Below are positions 25,984-33,970 of a DNA stretch of 64,000 nucleotides, piece by piece (positions within the stretch are counted from its first letter, which is position 1; every line of letters starts with the position of its first letter). The stretch comes from Streptococcus australis ATCC 700641. GTDB lineage: Bacteria > Bacillota > Bacilli > Lactobacillales > Streptococcaceae. The DNA is taken from NCBI RefSeq assembly GCF_000186465.1, contig NZ_GL636091.1, positions 304,779 through 368,778 of the forward strand. The letters are read 5' to 3'. The notes under the pieces are model-generated. The model made no database searches. It saw nothing but the letters and a program-made list of their open reading frames with translations, and was not told the origin of the DNA. A program made the position numbers and the translations under genes.

Positions 25984-26820
25984 CTATTTTACGGATCCTT
26001 CAGAAAGACCACTTGCAATTTTATTTTGGATAACTGAGAAGAAGATGATTGAAGGCAATACCACAATTACAGAAGCTGCCATCATATCTCCCCAATCCAG
26101 AATTTCCGAACCGTTTAATGAACGCAAAGCTACTGCAACCGTCATCTTGCTTGTATCGTTGATCAAGATCAGTGCGTAAAGGAATTCATTCCATGCATTG
26201 ATAAAGGTATAGATAGCTGTGGCAACAATACCTGGTGCAACAATTGGTAACACCACTTTATAGAAGGTAACAAATTTATTTGCTCCATCTATTTTTGCTG
26301 CTTCCTCTATTCCAATTGGAACTGTTTGGAAGAAGCCCACTAACAACCACACTGCATAAGGGACACTAAACGAAAGGTAAACAATCATTAAACCAATTAA
26401 ACTATTGGTTAATCCAACTTTTGCAATGGCAATAGAATAAGGAATTGCCAACAAAATCGGAGGGAAGATATAGGTAATTACCAGCAACCGAGACATGATC
26501 GCCCCTAATTTTGGAAAGAAGCGAACGATACCGTAAGCAGCCATTGCAGAAATGATAATAGCTATGACAGTTGTCGTTAATGCGATTAATAAGCTATTTT
26601 TTATATTATTTATAAAATGTAGATCATTAATGACATGCGTAAAATAATCGAGAGTAAACTGTTTAGGCCAAAATCTTGTTGGAAACTGGGTTAATTCACC
26701 TTTTCCTTTTACAGAAGATAAAAGGATCCAAATTAAAGGAAAAATTGCGATAATAGTTGAAATAACTAAAACAACATGTGACCCAATATCAAGGAGTACA
26801 TTTGTTCTTCTCTTCATCAT
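25984..26820 (-). CDS. Sugar ABC transporter permease (MalG-type)
   Basis: The 278-residue protein has six transmembrane helices. The EAA loop, which docks on the ATPase, is EEAAKIDGANKFVTFYKVVLPIVAPGI. It overlaps the upstream permease gene by 4 bases. With its partner it forms the channel of a sialic-acid importer resembling SatC/NanW. No ATPase gene is in the cluster, so a shared ATPase such as MsmK is presumably used. Confidence 0.9.
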   Translation of the reverse strand: MMKRRTNVLLDIGSHVVLVISTIIAIFPLIWILLSSVKGKGELTQFPTRFWPKQFTLDYFTHVINDLHFINNIKNSLLIALTTTVIAIIISAMAAYGIVRFFPKLGAIMSRLLVITYIFPPILLAIPYSIAIAKVGLTNSLIGLMIVYLSFSVPYAVWLLVGFFQTVPIGIEEAAKIDGANKFVTFYKVVLPIVAPGIVATAIYTFINAWNEFLYALILINDTSKMTVAVALRSLNGSEILDWGDMMAASVIVVLPSIIFFSVIQNKIASGLSEGSVK

Positions 26821-27701
26821 TTTCTACCCTCCTTCTCCCATTTACTAATTACTCCAAAGTAAATGAAACATACTGCCAATAAGAAAATAAATAGCAAGAC
26901 TGTTACCGCTGAGGCACGCCCAAGAAGTTTTGTTCCCCATCCGAGATTATATGCAAATATTGGCAATGTTGTTGTTGCGTTTGAAGGGCCACCACCTGTA
27001 ATCAGATAGATAATATCAAAGTTATTAAAGATCCATACTGTTCTAAGTACAACAAGTAATCCGACTACTACTTTAATGTGAGGTAAAATAACAAATCTAA
27101 AAACTTGCCAACTAGAAGCCCCATCAATCCTAGCCGCTTCAAACTGTTCCTCCGGAACCGTTTGTAAGGCTGATAGAACATTGACCATGATCATAGGAGC
27201 ACCAAACCAAATATTAATAAATACTAAACAGATAAAGGCCCACGTACTTTCTGTCAAAAATCCAGGAACATGATTCATCAGTCCCAATTTCACAATCAAG
27301 TTAGGTAGATAACCATATACCCCGTTTAAAATCCATTGCCAAGAAAAGGCAATAACAATTGTTGGGAATGCCCAAGGAACAATCAACAATGTTCTATATA
27401 ACTTCTTAAAGCGTCTAACTCTGTGCAATGCAAGTGCTAACACAAAACCAACAAGCACTTGTCCCAAAAGAGAAAAGACTGTCCATTTAAGGGAGTTGAA
27501 GAAGGCATTGTAGAAATTAGGATCCGATAAAACTGCTTTATAATTTGCTAATCCTACAAATTTATACCGCGGCATGATCAAATGTTTGTTTGTAAAGCTA
27601 AAATAAATGCTGGAGAAAAATGGGTAAACAAATAATAGTCCAACAATGATAATAGCAGGTAACACAAACACCCATCGAGTCAAATTTCTATTTTTGACCA
27701 T
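26817..27701 (-). CDS. Sugar ABC transporter permease (MalF-type)
   Basis: The 294-residue membrane protein has six helices and the EAA loop EEQFEAARIDGASSWQVFRFVILPHIK. It starts 53 bases after the binding-protein gene, behind a hairpin that may lower its expression relative to the binding protein. It is the partner of the permease that follows (SatB/NanV-like). Confidence 0.9.
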   Translation of the reverse strand: MVKNRNLTRWVFVLPAIIIVGLLFVYPFFSSIYFSFTNKHLIMPRYKFVGLANYKAVLSDPNFYNAFFNSLKWTVFSLLGQVLVGFVLALALHRVRRFKKLYRTLLIVPWAFPTIVIAFSWQWILNGVYGYLPNLIVKLGLMNHVPGFLTESTWAFICLVFINIWFGAPMIMVNVLSALQTVPEEQFEAARIDGASSWQVFRFVILPHIKVVVGLLVVLRTVWIFNNFDIIYLITGGGPSNATTTLPIFAYNLGWGTKLLGRASAVTVLLFIFLLAVCFIYFGVISKWEKEGRK

Positions 27702-27723
27702 ATGCTTTTTCCTCTCTAAAAAT

Positions 27724-27747
27724 AGAGGCTACATTATTGTAGCCTCT
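27724..27747 (-). terminator. Intra-operon hairpin after the binding-protein gene
   Basis: AGAGGCTACA (27724-27733) pairs perfectly with TGTAGCCTCT (27738-27747), and read leftward is followed by ATTTTTAG. It lies between the binding protein and the permeases, probably a partial terminator or an RNA-stabilising end. Confidence 0.7.
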
Positions 27748-27754
27748 GCTATTA

Positions 27755-29104
27755 TTATTTAACATCAACTGCTACAGTTTCGAATAAATCGTTCAATTGT
27801 TTTTCTGCATCCTTAGCAGCCTCCATTGGATCTTTACCATTTGTAATAATATCTTGGAACATTTGTTCAATGATATGTTGATTTGTTAACATTCCAGCTT
27901 GAACACTTGGACCATTTTCATATCCAATAGCTGTACCTTTTTCTGCTGCTTTTGTAATAACTTCTTCTGCATGTTGGAATTTCTTGCGAATGTCATTATC
28001 TTTATAGGCTGGATCATCACTAATTCCTTTGATGGCAGGCAACATTCCAACAGGAGTTGAATCTAAGAAATTAATGTAATCTTCCTTTTCATACAAAGAT
28101 TCTAAGAATGCCTTCGCTACTTCTGGATGTTTGGAATTCTTCCAAACTACCAATGGAATATTAGAAGTTTCAATACCATAATCTTTATCTGATTCTTTCA
28201 CCTTTGGAATAGGGTAGGCATCAATTGCATCTATCAATTGAGGGCTATTTGCTTGGATACCACCGACATGGAATCCTGAGTTAAAGTCAAATGCTGTCTT
28301 TCCTTGATAGAACAAAGTGGCTTGTTGCAAGACATTAAAGTTAAGTGAATCTTTTGGAGAAAATTCCTTGTACATCTTCACCCAATATTTAATTCCATCT
28401 TGAGCCAGTTTACTTGTCAAGTCAGCTTTCATATCTTTTGTCAAAAGACTTCCACCACCACTTCGTACATAGAAATTCAAGAAGCGTGTCCCCATCATAT
28501 CATTTGTCCCGAAAGGTACAGACACTCCATAAACTCCATTTTCTTTTAATTTTTTGGAAGCCTCATACAATTGATCCCATGTTTTTGGAACTTCAATATT
28601 ATATTGTTTCAATAAATCGGTGCGAACCCACATTACTTGAGCATGTGAGTACAAAGGAATGGAATAAAAATTGCCATCAACCTTCGCTTCATCTAATGCT
28701 GTTTTATTAAATTTGTCTTCTCCAATTGTCTTAACAGTATCATTCAATGGAACCAAAGCATCTGAATTCACCATTTCCATAACTTGGTTTGGCAAAGCTG
28801 TACTAATATCTGGAACATTGCCATTTGCTAATCCAGTCGTCCATTTTGTATAGAAGTCATTCCATGAAAATGTCTCAATCTTGATTTTAACTTTTGGATG
28901 CTTCTTCATGAACTCATCAGCTGATTTTTGAATACTTTCTAACCGAGGCCCCTGAGTAAATGAGTGCCACATTACAATTTCACCAGATAATTCTCCAGTT
29001 TTATTACTTCCTTCTGCATCATTTTTTGAAGATGAACATGCAGTGACAAACAATGCGAATAACGCGAGAACCAAAGCGAAAAGAATTTTCTTACTATTTT
29101 TCAT
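27755..29104 (-). CDS. Sugar-binding lipoprotein of the sialic acid ABC transporter
   Basis: The 449-residue protein has a lipoprotein signal (LFALFVTACSSS, lipobox at ~20-23) and a family 1 solute-binding fold: GEIVMWHSFTQGPRLESIQK, then VPDISTALPNQVMEMV and KTAFDFNSGFHVGG. It resembles SatA/NanU of streptococcal nan clusters and should capture sialic acid outside the cell. It is third gene of the operon after yhcH. Confidence 0.9.
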   Translation of the reverse strand: MKNSKKILFALVLALFALFVTACSSSKNDAEGSNKTGELSGEIVMWHSFTQGPRLESIQKSADEFMKKHPKVKIKIETFSWNDFYTKWTTGLANGNVPDISTALPNQVMEMVNSDALVPLNDTVKTIGEDKFNKTALDEAKVDGNFYSIPLYSHAQVMWVRTDLLKQYNIEVPKTWDQLYEASKKLKENGVYGVSVPFGTNDMMGTRFLNFYVRSGGGSLLTKDMKADLTSKLAQDGIKYWVKMYKEFSPKDSLNFNVLQQATLFYQGKTAFDFNSGFHVGGIQANSPQLIDAIDAYPIPKVKESDKDYGIETSNIPLVVWKNSKHPEVAKAFLESLYEKEDYINFLDSTPVGMLPAIKGISDDPAYKDNDIRKKFQHAEEVITKAAEKGTAIGYENGPSVQAGMLTNQHIIEQMFQDIITNGKDPMEAAKDAEKQLNDLFETVAVDVK

Positions 29105-29217
29105 TGTTTTCCTCTTTCTGTTTTAAATACAAAATATGTAATCAGCGCTTTGAAGACTTAACTTCTCCGAAAAAACTAACTATATTGCCTATCTCCTCCA
29201 TTTTCTATTTAAGACAT

Positions 29218-29670
29218 CTAATCAATCGCAATTTTGAATAAATATTTTCTGACTGTTTCTTCCTGACCTGAATAACCATTTGGTTGGTGAGGTTCACCAG
29301 GGAAGAAGACTGCAAAATTATGATAGCCCAAATGAAGTGGATAGAATTTCTCACAATGAACAAAGCCAATATCACTTGCTTCATCAAATGGAATAGCTTC
29401 ATCTAGGATACGGGAACCGTAGCTAGAAAATTCATGTCCTTCAACTAATAAATGAAGGTCGGCATAACGGCGATGATGTTCAAAGCGATCATTTTCATCT
29501 TTGTTAAGGGTGTTTTCTTGGACAACGAGAAAGACCTTGTCACCGTCGATATCATATCTCCCTAGCTCAAAAGAATCTTTCCGGTGTTCATAGAGATAAT
29601 CAATCGCTTGATCCAGATTAGGATGAATCCCTTTGTACAATTTTATGTTTGTTAAATCATCAAATATCAT
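29218..29670 (-). CDS. YhcH/YjgK/YiaL family protein
   Basis: The 150-residue beta-sandwich (DUF386) protein contains the usual NxDENDRFEHHRRYADLHLLVEG and FFPGEPHQPNGY metal-binding-type motifs. Members accompany sialic-acid genes across bacteria and are thought to be sugar anomerases or epimerases (NanQ in E. coli). It lies between nanE and the binding-protein gene. Confidence 0.88.
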   Translation of the reverse strand: MIFDDLTNIKLYKGIHPNLDQAIDYLYEHRKDSFELGRYDIDGDKVFLVVQENTLNKDENDRFEHHRRYADLHLLVEGHEFSSYGSRILDEAIPFDEASDIGFVHCEKFYPLHLGYHNFAVFFPGEPHQPNGYSGQEETVRKYLFKIAID

Positions 29671-29831
29671 CTATTTCTCCTTTTACACTAGATTTATGTT
29701 GCAGAAAGTTAAGCAAATATGACTTCCTTCTTGAAATCTTCATCGTTATCCTTCACTGAAACATTCTCATTAAATGAATTCGACTAGTCTCTATTGGGTC
29801 TCCTCCTCCTTCAATCTTCTGTTTTGTTTTC

Positions 29832-30530
29832 TCAATTTAAGGCTGCGACGAAGCGCTCGGTGATCTCTTTTGGTCGGGTAATAGCGCCACCTACGACGAT
29901 ACCGCGCACCCCGAGATCATGGATTTTCTTGGCCTGATCAGGATAGTGGATCTTACCTTCTGCGATGATATCCACTCCTGCTTGGCAGAGGCTATGGATC
30001 AGTTCAAAATCGGGTCCATCGACCTTTGGACTGTAGTCTGTATATCCAGATAAGGTCGTTCCGACAAAGTCTACTCCCGCTTCAACAGCCGTCAATCCTT
30101 CTTCCAAGGTCGAGATATCGGCCATCAAGAGCTGATCGGGATATTTTTCTTTGACTCGATGGATAAAGTCACTAATCGAAAGACCATCATGACGGGGACG
30201 TTTGGTACAATCCAGAGCAATGACCTCGATATCCAAAGCTGCTAATTCATCGACTTCTTTCATGGTAGCCGTGATAAAGGGTTCTTCAGGTGGGTAGTCA
30301 CGCTTGATAATTCCAATAATTGGTAACTTGGTCACTTCCTTGATTTCCTTGATATCCCGGACACTGTTGGCTCGGATTCCGACAGCTCCACCCTGCTCAG
30401 CCGCTTTAACCAAGAGAGGAATAACTCCTCCTGTTTCTGTATAGAGCGGTTCGTGAGGGAGAGCCTGACAAGAAACAATGACGCCATCTTTGATTTGCTG
30501 GATCAGTTCATCTTTTGTAATCTGTGACAT
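29832..30530 (-). CDS. nanE: N-acetylmannosamine-6-phosphate 2-epimerase
   Basis: The 232-residue TIM barrel carries NanE hallmarks: [35 protein letters not shown] and [19 protein letters not shown] ([14 protein letters not shown]). It converts ManNAc-6-phosphate to GlcNAc-6-phosphate. It is the first gene of the leftward nan operon. NagA and NagB, needed next, are not in the window. Confidence 0.94.
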   Translation of the reverse strand: MSQITKDELIQQIKDGVIVSCQALPHEPLYTETGGVIPLLVKAAEQGGAVGIRANSVRDIKEIKEVTKLPIIGIIKRDYPPEEPFITATMKEVDELAALDIEVIALDCTKRPRHDGLSISDFIHRVKEKYPDQLLMADISTLEEGLTAVEAGVDFVGTTLSGYTDYSPKVDGPDFELIHSLCQAGVDIIAEGKIHYPDQAKKIHDLGVRGIVVGGAITRPKEITERFVAALN

Positions 30531-30577
30531 AACTCCTTCTCCTTTGATACTATGGCAACTCGAGTACTTGTAAATTA

Positions 30578-30606
30578 ATTATAGCTCTTTTTTAAAGCGC
30601 TTACAA
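30578..30606 (-). promoter_or_regulatory. nan operon promoter with overlapping cre site
   Basis: Read leftward: TTGTAA (30601-30606), a 17-base spacer, TATAAT (30578-30583), 48 bases before nanE. TTAAAGCGCTTACA (30592-30605, plus strand) matches the CcpA cre consensus TGWAANCGNTNWCA with one mismatch and covers the -35 and spacer, so glucose repression is expected. Confidence 0.7.
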
Positions 30607-30657
30607 TGTTATTCTTGCAATTGGTTTATAGTTTCACATTTTAGGGAAAATAAAAAG

Positions 30658-30707
30658 ATCTCTGAAACTAGTTTCAGAGATTCAAACATTCTAAAACTTT
30701 TTTAGAA
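30658..30707. other. Two hairpins upstream of the bacteriocin locus
   Basis: ATCTCTGAAAC (30658-30668) pairs perfectly with GTTTCAGAGAT (30671-30681). TTCTAAAA (30689-30696) pairs with TTTTAGAA (30700-30707). They insulate the nan promoter from the bacteriocin promoter or serve as operator. Confidence 0.55.
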
Positions 30708-30710
30708 ATT

Positions 30711-30739
30711 TTTTCCATTTCCAGATTTTTATACGAATA
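30711..30739 (+). promoter_or_regulatory. SigX (ComX) promoter of the bacteriocin locus
   Basis: TACGAATA (30732-30739) is a perfect com-box core, preceded by the T-rich TTTTCCATTTCCAGATTTTTA. The first ORF starts 38 bases later, about the same distance (41 bases) as between the com-box and lytF at 55825. This marks the cluster as a late-competence operon. Confidence 0.75.
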
Positions 30740-30776
30740 GTATAAGTGACCAAACAAAAAGAAAGGAGGACCACAG

Positions 30777-30833
30777 ATGTACTATACTCCCATTATCATC
30801 CCATGGTTTTTGTATTACTTCTTCCGTAAATAA
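30777..30833 (+). CDS. 18-residue hydrophobic peptide, first gene of the locus
   Basis: The ORF encodes MYYTPIIIPWFLYYFFRK behind a strong GAAAGGAGG site 7 bases upstream. It is aromatic and hydrophobic with a basic end, and lacks a leader or double glycine. It could be a tiny membrane peptide, a leaderless bacteriocin or a translated leader that controls the genes behind it. I do not recognise a family. Confidence 0.5.
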   Translation: MYYTPIIIPWFLYYFFRK

Positions 30834-30855
30834 ATAAGGAAAGGGAATACCGAAC

Positions 30856-30915
30856 ATGAAAAAGAATACCAAAGCTTTTGTTCTATTAATCTTGCTTTCA
30901 TTGATTTTGTTTTAA
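30856..30915 (+). CDS. 19-residue hydrophobic peptide
   Basis: The ORF encodes MKKNTKAFVLLILLSLILF, a basic head followed by a single hydrophobic helix, with AAGGGAATACCGAAC before the ATG. It looks like a short transmembrane peptide or an isolated signal sequence; a decayed longer gene is possible. From 30916 to 31085 there is no other ORF, only AT-rich DNA. Confidence 0.4.
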   Translation: MKKNTKAFVLLILLSLILF

Positions 30916-31085
30916 ACAAAAACTTGAAACGTAAGCTAAACACTGCATTGGCTATTTAACCTTATCCTTGCTTCATCAAATCAGCTCGGCTGACATAAAA
31001 TGAAGAAAGTCAACAAAATATAAGCTAGCTCTATTGAAAAATTACCCTAGCTTTGCTATTCAACAAAAATTAGGAGTATTAAGAT

Positions 31086-31256
31086 ATGAGATGGCCTATC
31101 CATACGATGATTTTTACAATCATCATCGCATTAACAGTTTTACATGATGCACATTTGATTGCATTTCAACCAAAAATGAATTTAGCCATTGCGGCTACAA
31201 TCTATCTAGCAGTTGATGCTAGATGGCAACAAACAAAAAAGAAAGAGGAAAACTAA
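31086..31256 (+). CDS. Putative bacteriocin immunity protein, 56 residues
   Basis: The protein has two hydrophobic segments (TMIFTIIIALTVLHDAHLIAF and MNLAIAATIYLAV) and a basic tail (RWQQTKKKEEN), the shape of small streptococcal bacteriocin immunity proteins. Its stop is directly followed by the ATG of the first leader peptide, so the two are coupled. GGAG lies before its ATG at 7-13 bases. Function is inferred from size, topology and position only. Confidence 0.55.
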   Translation: MRWPIHTMIFTIIIALTVLHDAHLIAFQPKMNLAIAATIYLAVDARWQQTKKKEEN

Positions 31257-31430
31257 ATGACAACAGAATTCACACAAAAATTCACACCCTTAACAGAAGA
31301 AGAATTAACACAAGTCGATGGGGGAGCTATCCCATTGGTTGCTTGGATCCTTGCTCATCCCTATCTATCTGGCACTATTGCTGGTGGTGTAACAGCTGTA
31401 GGAACTGCCATTTGGGGAGCATTTAAATAA
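31257..31430 (+). CDS. Double-glycine bacteriocin peptide, pair 1 alpha
   Basis: The 57-residue precursor has a 23-residue leader ending LTEEELTQVDGG, the classic cleavage signal of peptidase-containing ABC transporters (ComA/BlpA type). The 34-residue mature part starts AIPLVAWILAHPYLSG, then has GTIAGG (a GxxxG helix-contact motif) and ends WGAFK. It is cationic-neutral and amphipathic without cysteines, like one half of a class IIb two-peptide bacteriocin. No space between it and the upstream stop. Confidence 0.8.
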   Translation: MTTEFTQKFTPLTEEELTQVDGGAIPLVAWILAHPYLSGTIAGGVTAVGTAIWGAFK

Positions 31431-31451
31431 TTAATTTGAAGGAGAAAAGCA

Positions 31452-31619
31452 ATGATAGACCAAGTACAATTTAAAGATCTCACGCATGAAGAATTAAGTG
31501 ATATTAATGGTGGAGGACTCCCTTTTCTGTTAGTTTTCGCTTACGGTTTTTCTTCTGCTTATATCGGGACAACAAAACTGATCGATGCATTTCATAGTAA
31601 TATGACACGAAAATGGTAA
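31452..31619 (+). CDS. Double-glycine bacteriocin peptide, pair 1 beta
   Basis: The 55-residue precursor has a 21-residue leader ending LTHEELSDINGG and a 34-residue mature part starting GLPFLLVFAYGFSSAY, with a basic tail (TRKW). GFSSA is a GxxxA-type contact motif. It follows the first peptide by 21 bases with GGAG as ribosome site. Both mature peptides are 34 residues long, as expected for a matched pair. Confidence 0.8.
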   Translation: MIDQVQFKDLTHEELSDINGGGLPFLLVFAYGFSSAYIGTTKLIDAFHSNMTRKW

Positions 31620-31631
31620 AGGAGGAGACTT

Positions 31632-31799
31632 ATGAGTCTGGTATTTATCACCCTCATCCTTTTGACAGGATACTGCATTCTCGATAAAAAAGCACCCAAG
31701 CAGGTAGAAGGGTACTTTCCTAAATTTGCTATTGCCTTCATGGTCACTTTCACCATTCTGAACGAGGCAATTGATTTACTCTACACGATTTTACATTAA
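31632..31799 (+). CDS. Putative second immunity protein, 55 residues
   Basis: Two hydrophobic segments (MSLVFITLILLTGYCI and FAIAFMVTFTILNEAIDLLY) around a basic loop (DKKAPKQVEGYFPK). It lies between the two peptide pairs, with a strong GGAGGAG 5-8 bases upstream. Topology and position suggest immunity to one or both pairs. Confidence 0.55.
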   Translation: MSLVFITLILLTGYCILDKKAPKQVEGYFPKFAIAFMVTFTILNEAIDLLYTILH

Positions 31800-31810
31800 G
31801 GAGGACATCT

Positions 31811-31978
31811 ATGGATACAAGCATCCATTACACCTGCCTGACTGAGGCAGAACTAGCCACCATTGACGGAGGAGGATCCGTCTTTGATTCAGCCAAGTTT
31901 ATCGTACAGACCTGGAACATTTTATACAATTCGGGGCGTGATTTCGGTCGTAGCATCGTCAACGGCATCATGCACTAG
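31811..31978 (+). CDS. Double-glycine bacteriocin peptide, pair 2 alpha
   Basis: The 55-residue precursor has a 21-residue leader ending LTEAELATIDGG and a 34-residue mature part starting GSVFDSAKFIVQTWNI, with GRDFG (GxxxG) and a terminal NGIMH. AGGAGG precedes the ATG. No cysteines. Its leader is clearly related to that of 31257-31430, the mature part is not, which points to pairs with different targets. Confidence 0.78.
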   Translation: MDTSIHYTCLTEAELATIDGGGSVFDSAKFIVQTWNILYNSGRDFGRSIVNGIMH

Positions 31979-31990
31979 AAAGGAGCAAGC

Positions 31991-32152
31991 ATGAAACTCG
32001 AAGAAACACGTTTTAGAAGCTTGTCCGAGCAGGAACTCAGCCATGTGGACGGTGGATCCGTCTGGATTACTGTCGGACTGATCGCAACTCCCCTACTCAT
32101 GGGAACCTTCGCTGGCGCCTTTGACGAATACGCTCGCAAACGAGGCAAATAG
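31991..32152 (+). CDS. Double-glycine bacteriocin peptide, pair 2 beta
   Basis: The 53-residue precursor has a 22-residue leader ending LSEQELSHVDGG and a 31-residue mature part starting SVWITVGLIATPLLMG, with GTFAG (GxxxG) and a basic tail YARKRGK. The gene follows the previous stop by 12 bases with AAGGAG in between. It is the last gene before a hairpin terminator. No processing transporter is encoded here, so ComAB- or BlpAB-type export elsewhere is required. Confidence 0.78.
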   Translation: MKLEETRFRSLSEQELSHVDGGSVWITVGLIATPLLMGTFAGAFDEYARKRGK

Positions 32153-32187
32153 TAACACTTCTTTATCATCTCACTAAACAGTACAAA

Positions 32188-32220
32188 AAATCCCAGCTTT
32201 TAAAAAAGCTAGGATTTTTT
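32188..32220 (+). terminator. Terminator of the bacteriocin locus
   Basis: AAATCCCAGCTTTT and AAAGCTAGGATTT form a stem with one mismatch, followed by TTTTTT. Confidence 0.75.
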
Positions 32221-32311
32221 CGTGTGAACGAAGCAAAACCTTTTTCTATTCACCCTCTTTATCATCGAGGAAAGTGATCCCAAATAAATGTCTTCTAGAA
32301 CTTTCAATTCA

Positions 32312-32698
32312 CTAGGCCGTTTTTTGAATCGGTTTTTCCTTTACGACAAACACAAAGCCAATAGAGCCGACGAATGCCCCAAGCAAGATCCAATAAACTA
32401 TATCCGTTGAAGTAAACGGACCTTCTAATAGACCAGCCAATAAAAAGAGATCAATATACAGTCTGGTGTCACGATAAAAGTCCCAATTGAAATGGTAGCT
32501 ACCTACTGGATGCTGGCGATTGGACACCTGCGGTTGAAAGACCTGAAGAAGAATCAAAATCCCTACAAAAGCAAGATAAGCAAGACTAACAACCGAAAGC
32601 GGATCCTGTGTCATCATAGCTACAGCCACTAAAAGTAAGACCAAGAGCCAGAAATGGAAGTCCAACCAGAACTCACGATGATAATGGAACATTTTCAT
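32312..32698 (-). CDS. Small integral membrane protein, unknown
   Basis: The 128-residue protein has four hydrophobic segments (FHFWLLVLLLVAVAM, VVSLAYLAFVGILILLQVF, YIDLFLLAGLL, YWILLGAFVGSIGFVFVV) and a mixed loop with HPVGSYHFNWDFYRDTR. I do not recognise a family. It runs against the bacteriocin locus and could have an immunity or unrelated role; it has its own AT-rich upstream region and no partner. Confidence 0.65.
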   Translation of the reverse strand: MKMFHYHREFWLDFHFWLLVLLLVAVAMMTQDPLSVVSLAYLAFVGILILLQVFQPQVSNRQHPVGSYHFNWDFYRDTRLYIDLFLLAGLLEGPFTSTDIVYWILLGAFVGSIGFVFVVKEKPIQKTA

Positions 32699-32803
32699 AA
32701 GATCACACCTTTCTATTTATGTTATATTTCTAATCATATTATAGTACGTTTTATTAGGAGTGGCAAGTAAATAGATGTGACAAGAACAACTACTACATCT
32801 GTT

Positions 32804-32841
32804 AAAAAGGACAGGAACATGAAACTGTTCCTGTCCTTTTT
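32804..32841. terminator. Strong terminator of the alcohol dehydrogenase gene
   Basis: AAAAAGGACAGGAACA (32804-32819) pairs perfectly with TGTTCCTGTCCTTTTT (32826-32841). It works in both directions. Confidence 0.9.
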
Positions 32842-32868
32842 GTTTCAGCATCAAACGATTGAGCCTTC

Positions 32869-33918
32869 TTAGCTGAGGTCGTTATCAATAATGACTTTCA
32901 GAGCATTGTTTTCGCCAGCATGTTTGAAGATTTCGTATGCCTTTTCTGCTTCTGAAAGTTTGAAGTGGTGGGTCACCAACTTCGTCGCATCAATCTTACC
33001 AGATTTCAAGACATTAAGAAGCATTTCGGTTGTATTGGCATTAACCAAACCAGTGTTGAGCGTGATGTTCTTGATCCAAAGGTCATCAAGATTGAAGCTA
33101 ACTGGTTTCCCATGCACTCCGACGTTGGCAATATGACCACCGACAGAGATAATATTTTGGCAGACATCAAAGGTTGCTGGATAGCCCACACATTCCATCG
33201 AGATGTCGACACCACGACCATCGGTCACTTCATTGATAAAGGACTTGATTTCATCAATATCACTTGAACAAATGGTATGAGTCGCCCCAAACTTCTTAGA
33301 AGCTTCAAGACGAGATTCTGACAAGTCTACCATGATAATAGTAGCTGGAGAGAAGAATTGTACGGTTAAGAGAGCTGCTAAGCCGATTGGCCCTGCACCA
33401 ACGATACAAACGTTGTCTCCTGGTTTCACGTGAGATGGGAGCACCCCAATTTCATAGGAAGTTGGGAGAATATCTGAGAGCATAACAAGTGCTTCGTCAT
33501 CAACAGAGGCAGGTGCATGATAGAGACTGCCGTCTGCGTGAGGGATATGGACATACTCTGCTTGGGTACCGTTGATCAAGTGACCAAGGATCCAACCGCC
33601 ATCTTCACAGTGAGATGGCAAGCCACGTTTACAGTAGTAGCAAGTGTTACAAGCTGTTACGCAAGAGATGATAACCTTGTCTCCTACCTTAAAGTTCGTA
33701 ACCGCATCGCCGACTTCCTCGACAATCCCAATTCCTTCGTGACCCAGGATGGTCCCTTCTTTACAAGCTGGAACATCTCCTCCCAAAATATGGAGGTCTG
33801 TTCCACAAATGGTCGTTTTGACCAAACGAACAATCGCATCAGTCGGTTTCTTGATGACTGGTTTTGGTTGATCAATCAACTGAAGATTTCCTGCGGATAC
33901 ATATGTTGCTGCTTTCAT
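32869..33918 (-). CDS. Zinc-dependent alcohol dehydrogenase
   Basis: The 349-residue medium-chain dehydrogenase has catalytic zinc ligands in TICGTDLHILGG and GHEGIG, the four structural cysteines in CVTACNTCYYCKRGLPSHC, and the nucleotide fold VCIVGAGPIGLAALL. The start at 33918 follows AAGGAG. It reduces aldehydes to alcohols or the reverse, in mixed-acid fermentation together with AdhE. A promoter with cre- and Rex-like sites lies just upstream. It is close to streptococcal AdhB/AdhP-type enzymes. Confidence 0.9.
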   Translation of the reverse strand: MKAATYVSAGNLQLIDQPKPVIKKPTDAIVRLVKTTICGTDLHILGGDVPACKEGTILGHEGIGIVEEVGDAVTNFKVGDKVIISCVTACNTCYYCKRGLPSHCEDGGWILGHLINGTQAEYVHIPHADGSLYHAPASVDDEALVMLSDILPTSYEIGVLPSHVKPGDNVCIVGAGPIGLAALLTVQFFSPATIIMVDLSESRLEASKKFGATHTICSSDIDEIKSFINEVTDGRGVDISMECVGYPATFDVCQNIISVGGHIANVGVHGKPVSFNLDDLWIKNITLNTGLVNANTTEMLLNVLKSGKIDATKLVTHHFKLSEAEKAYEIFKHAGENNALKVIIDNDLS

Positions 33919-33970
33919 AAGCGACTCCTTTTTTGTTGGTTTTATCAAACCATTTTATTGTAGTTTCACT

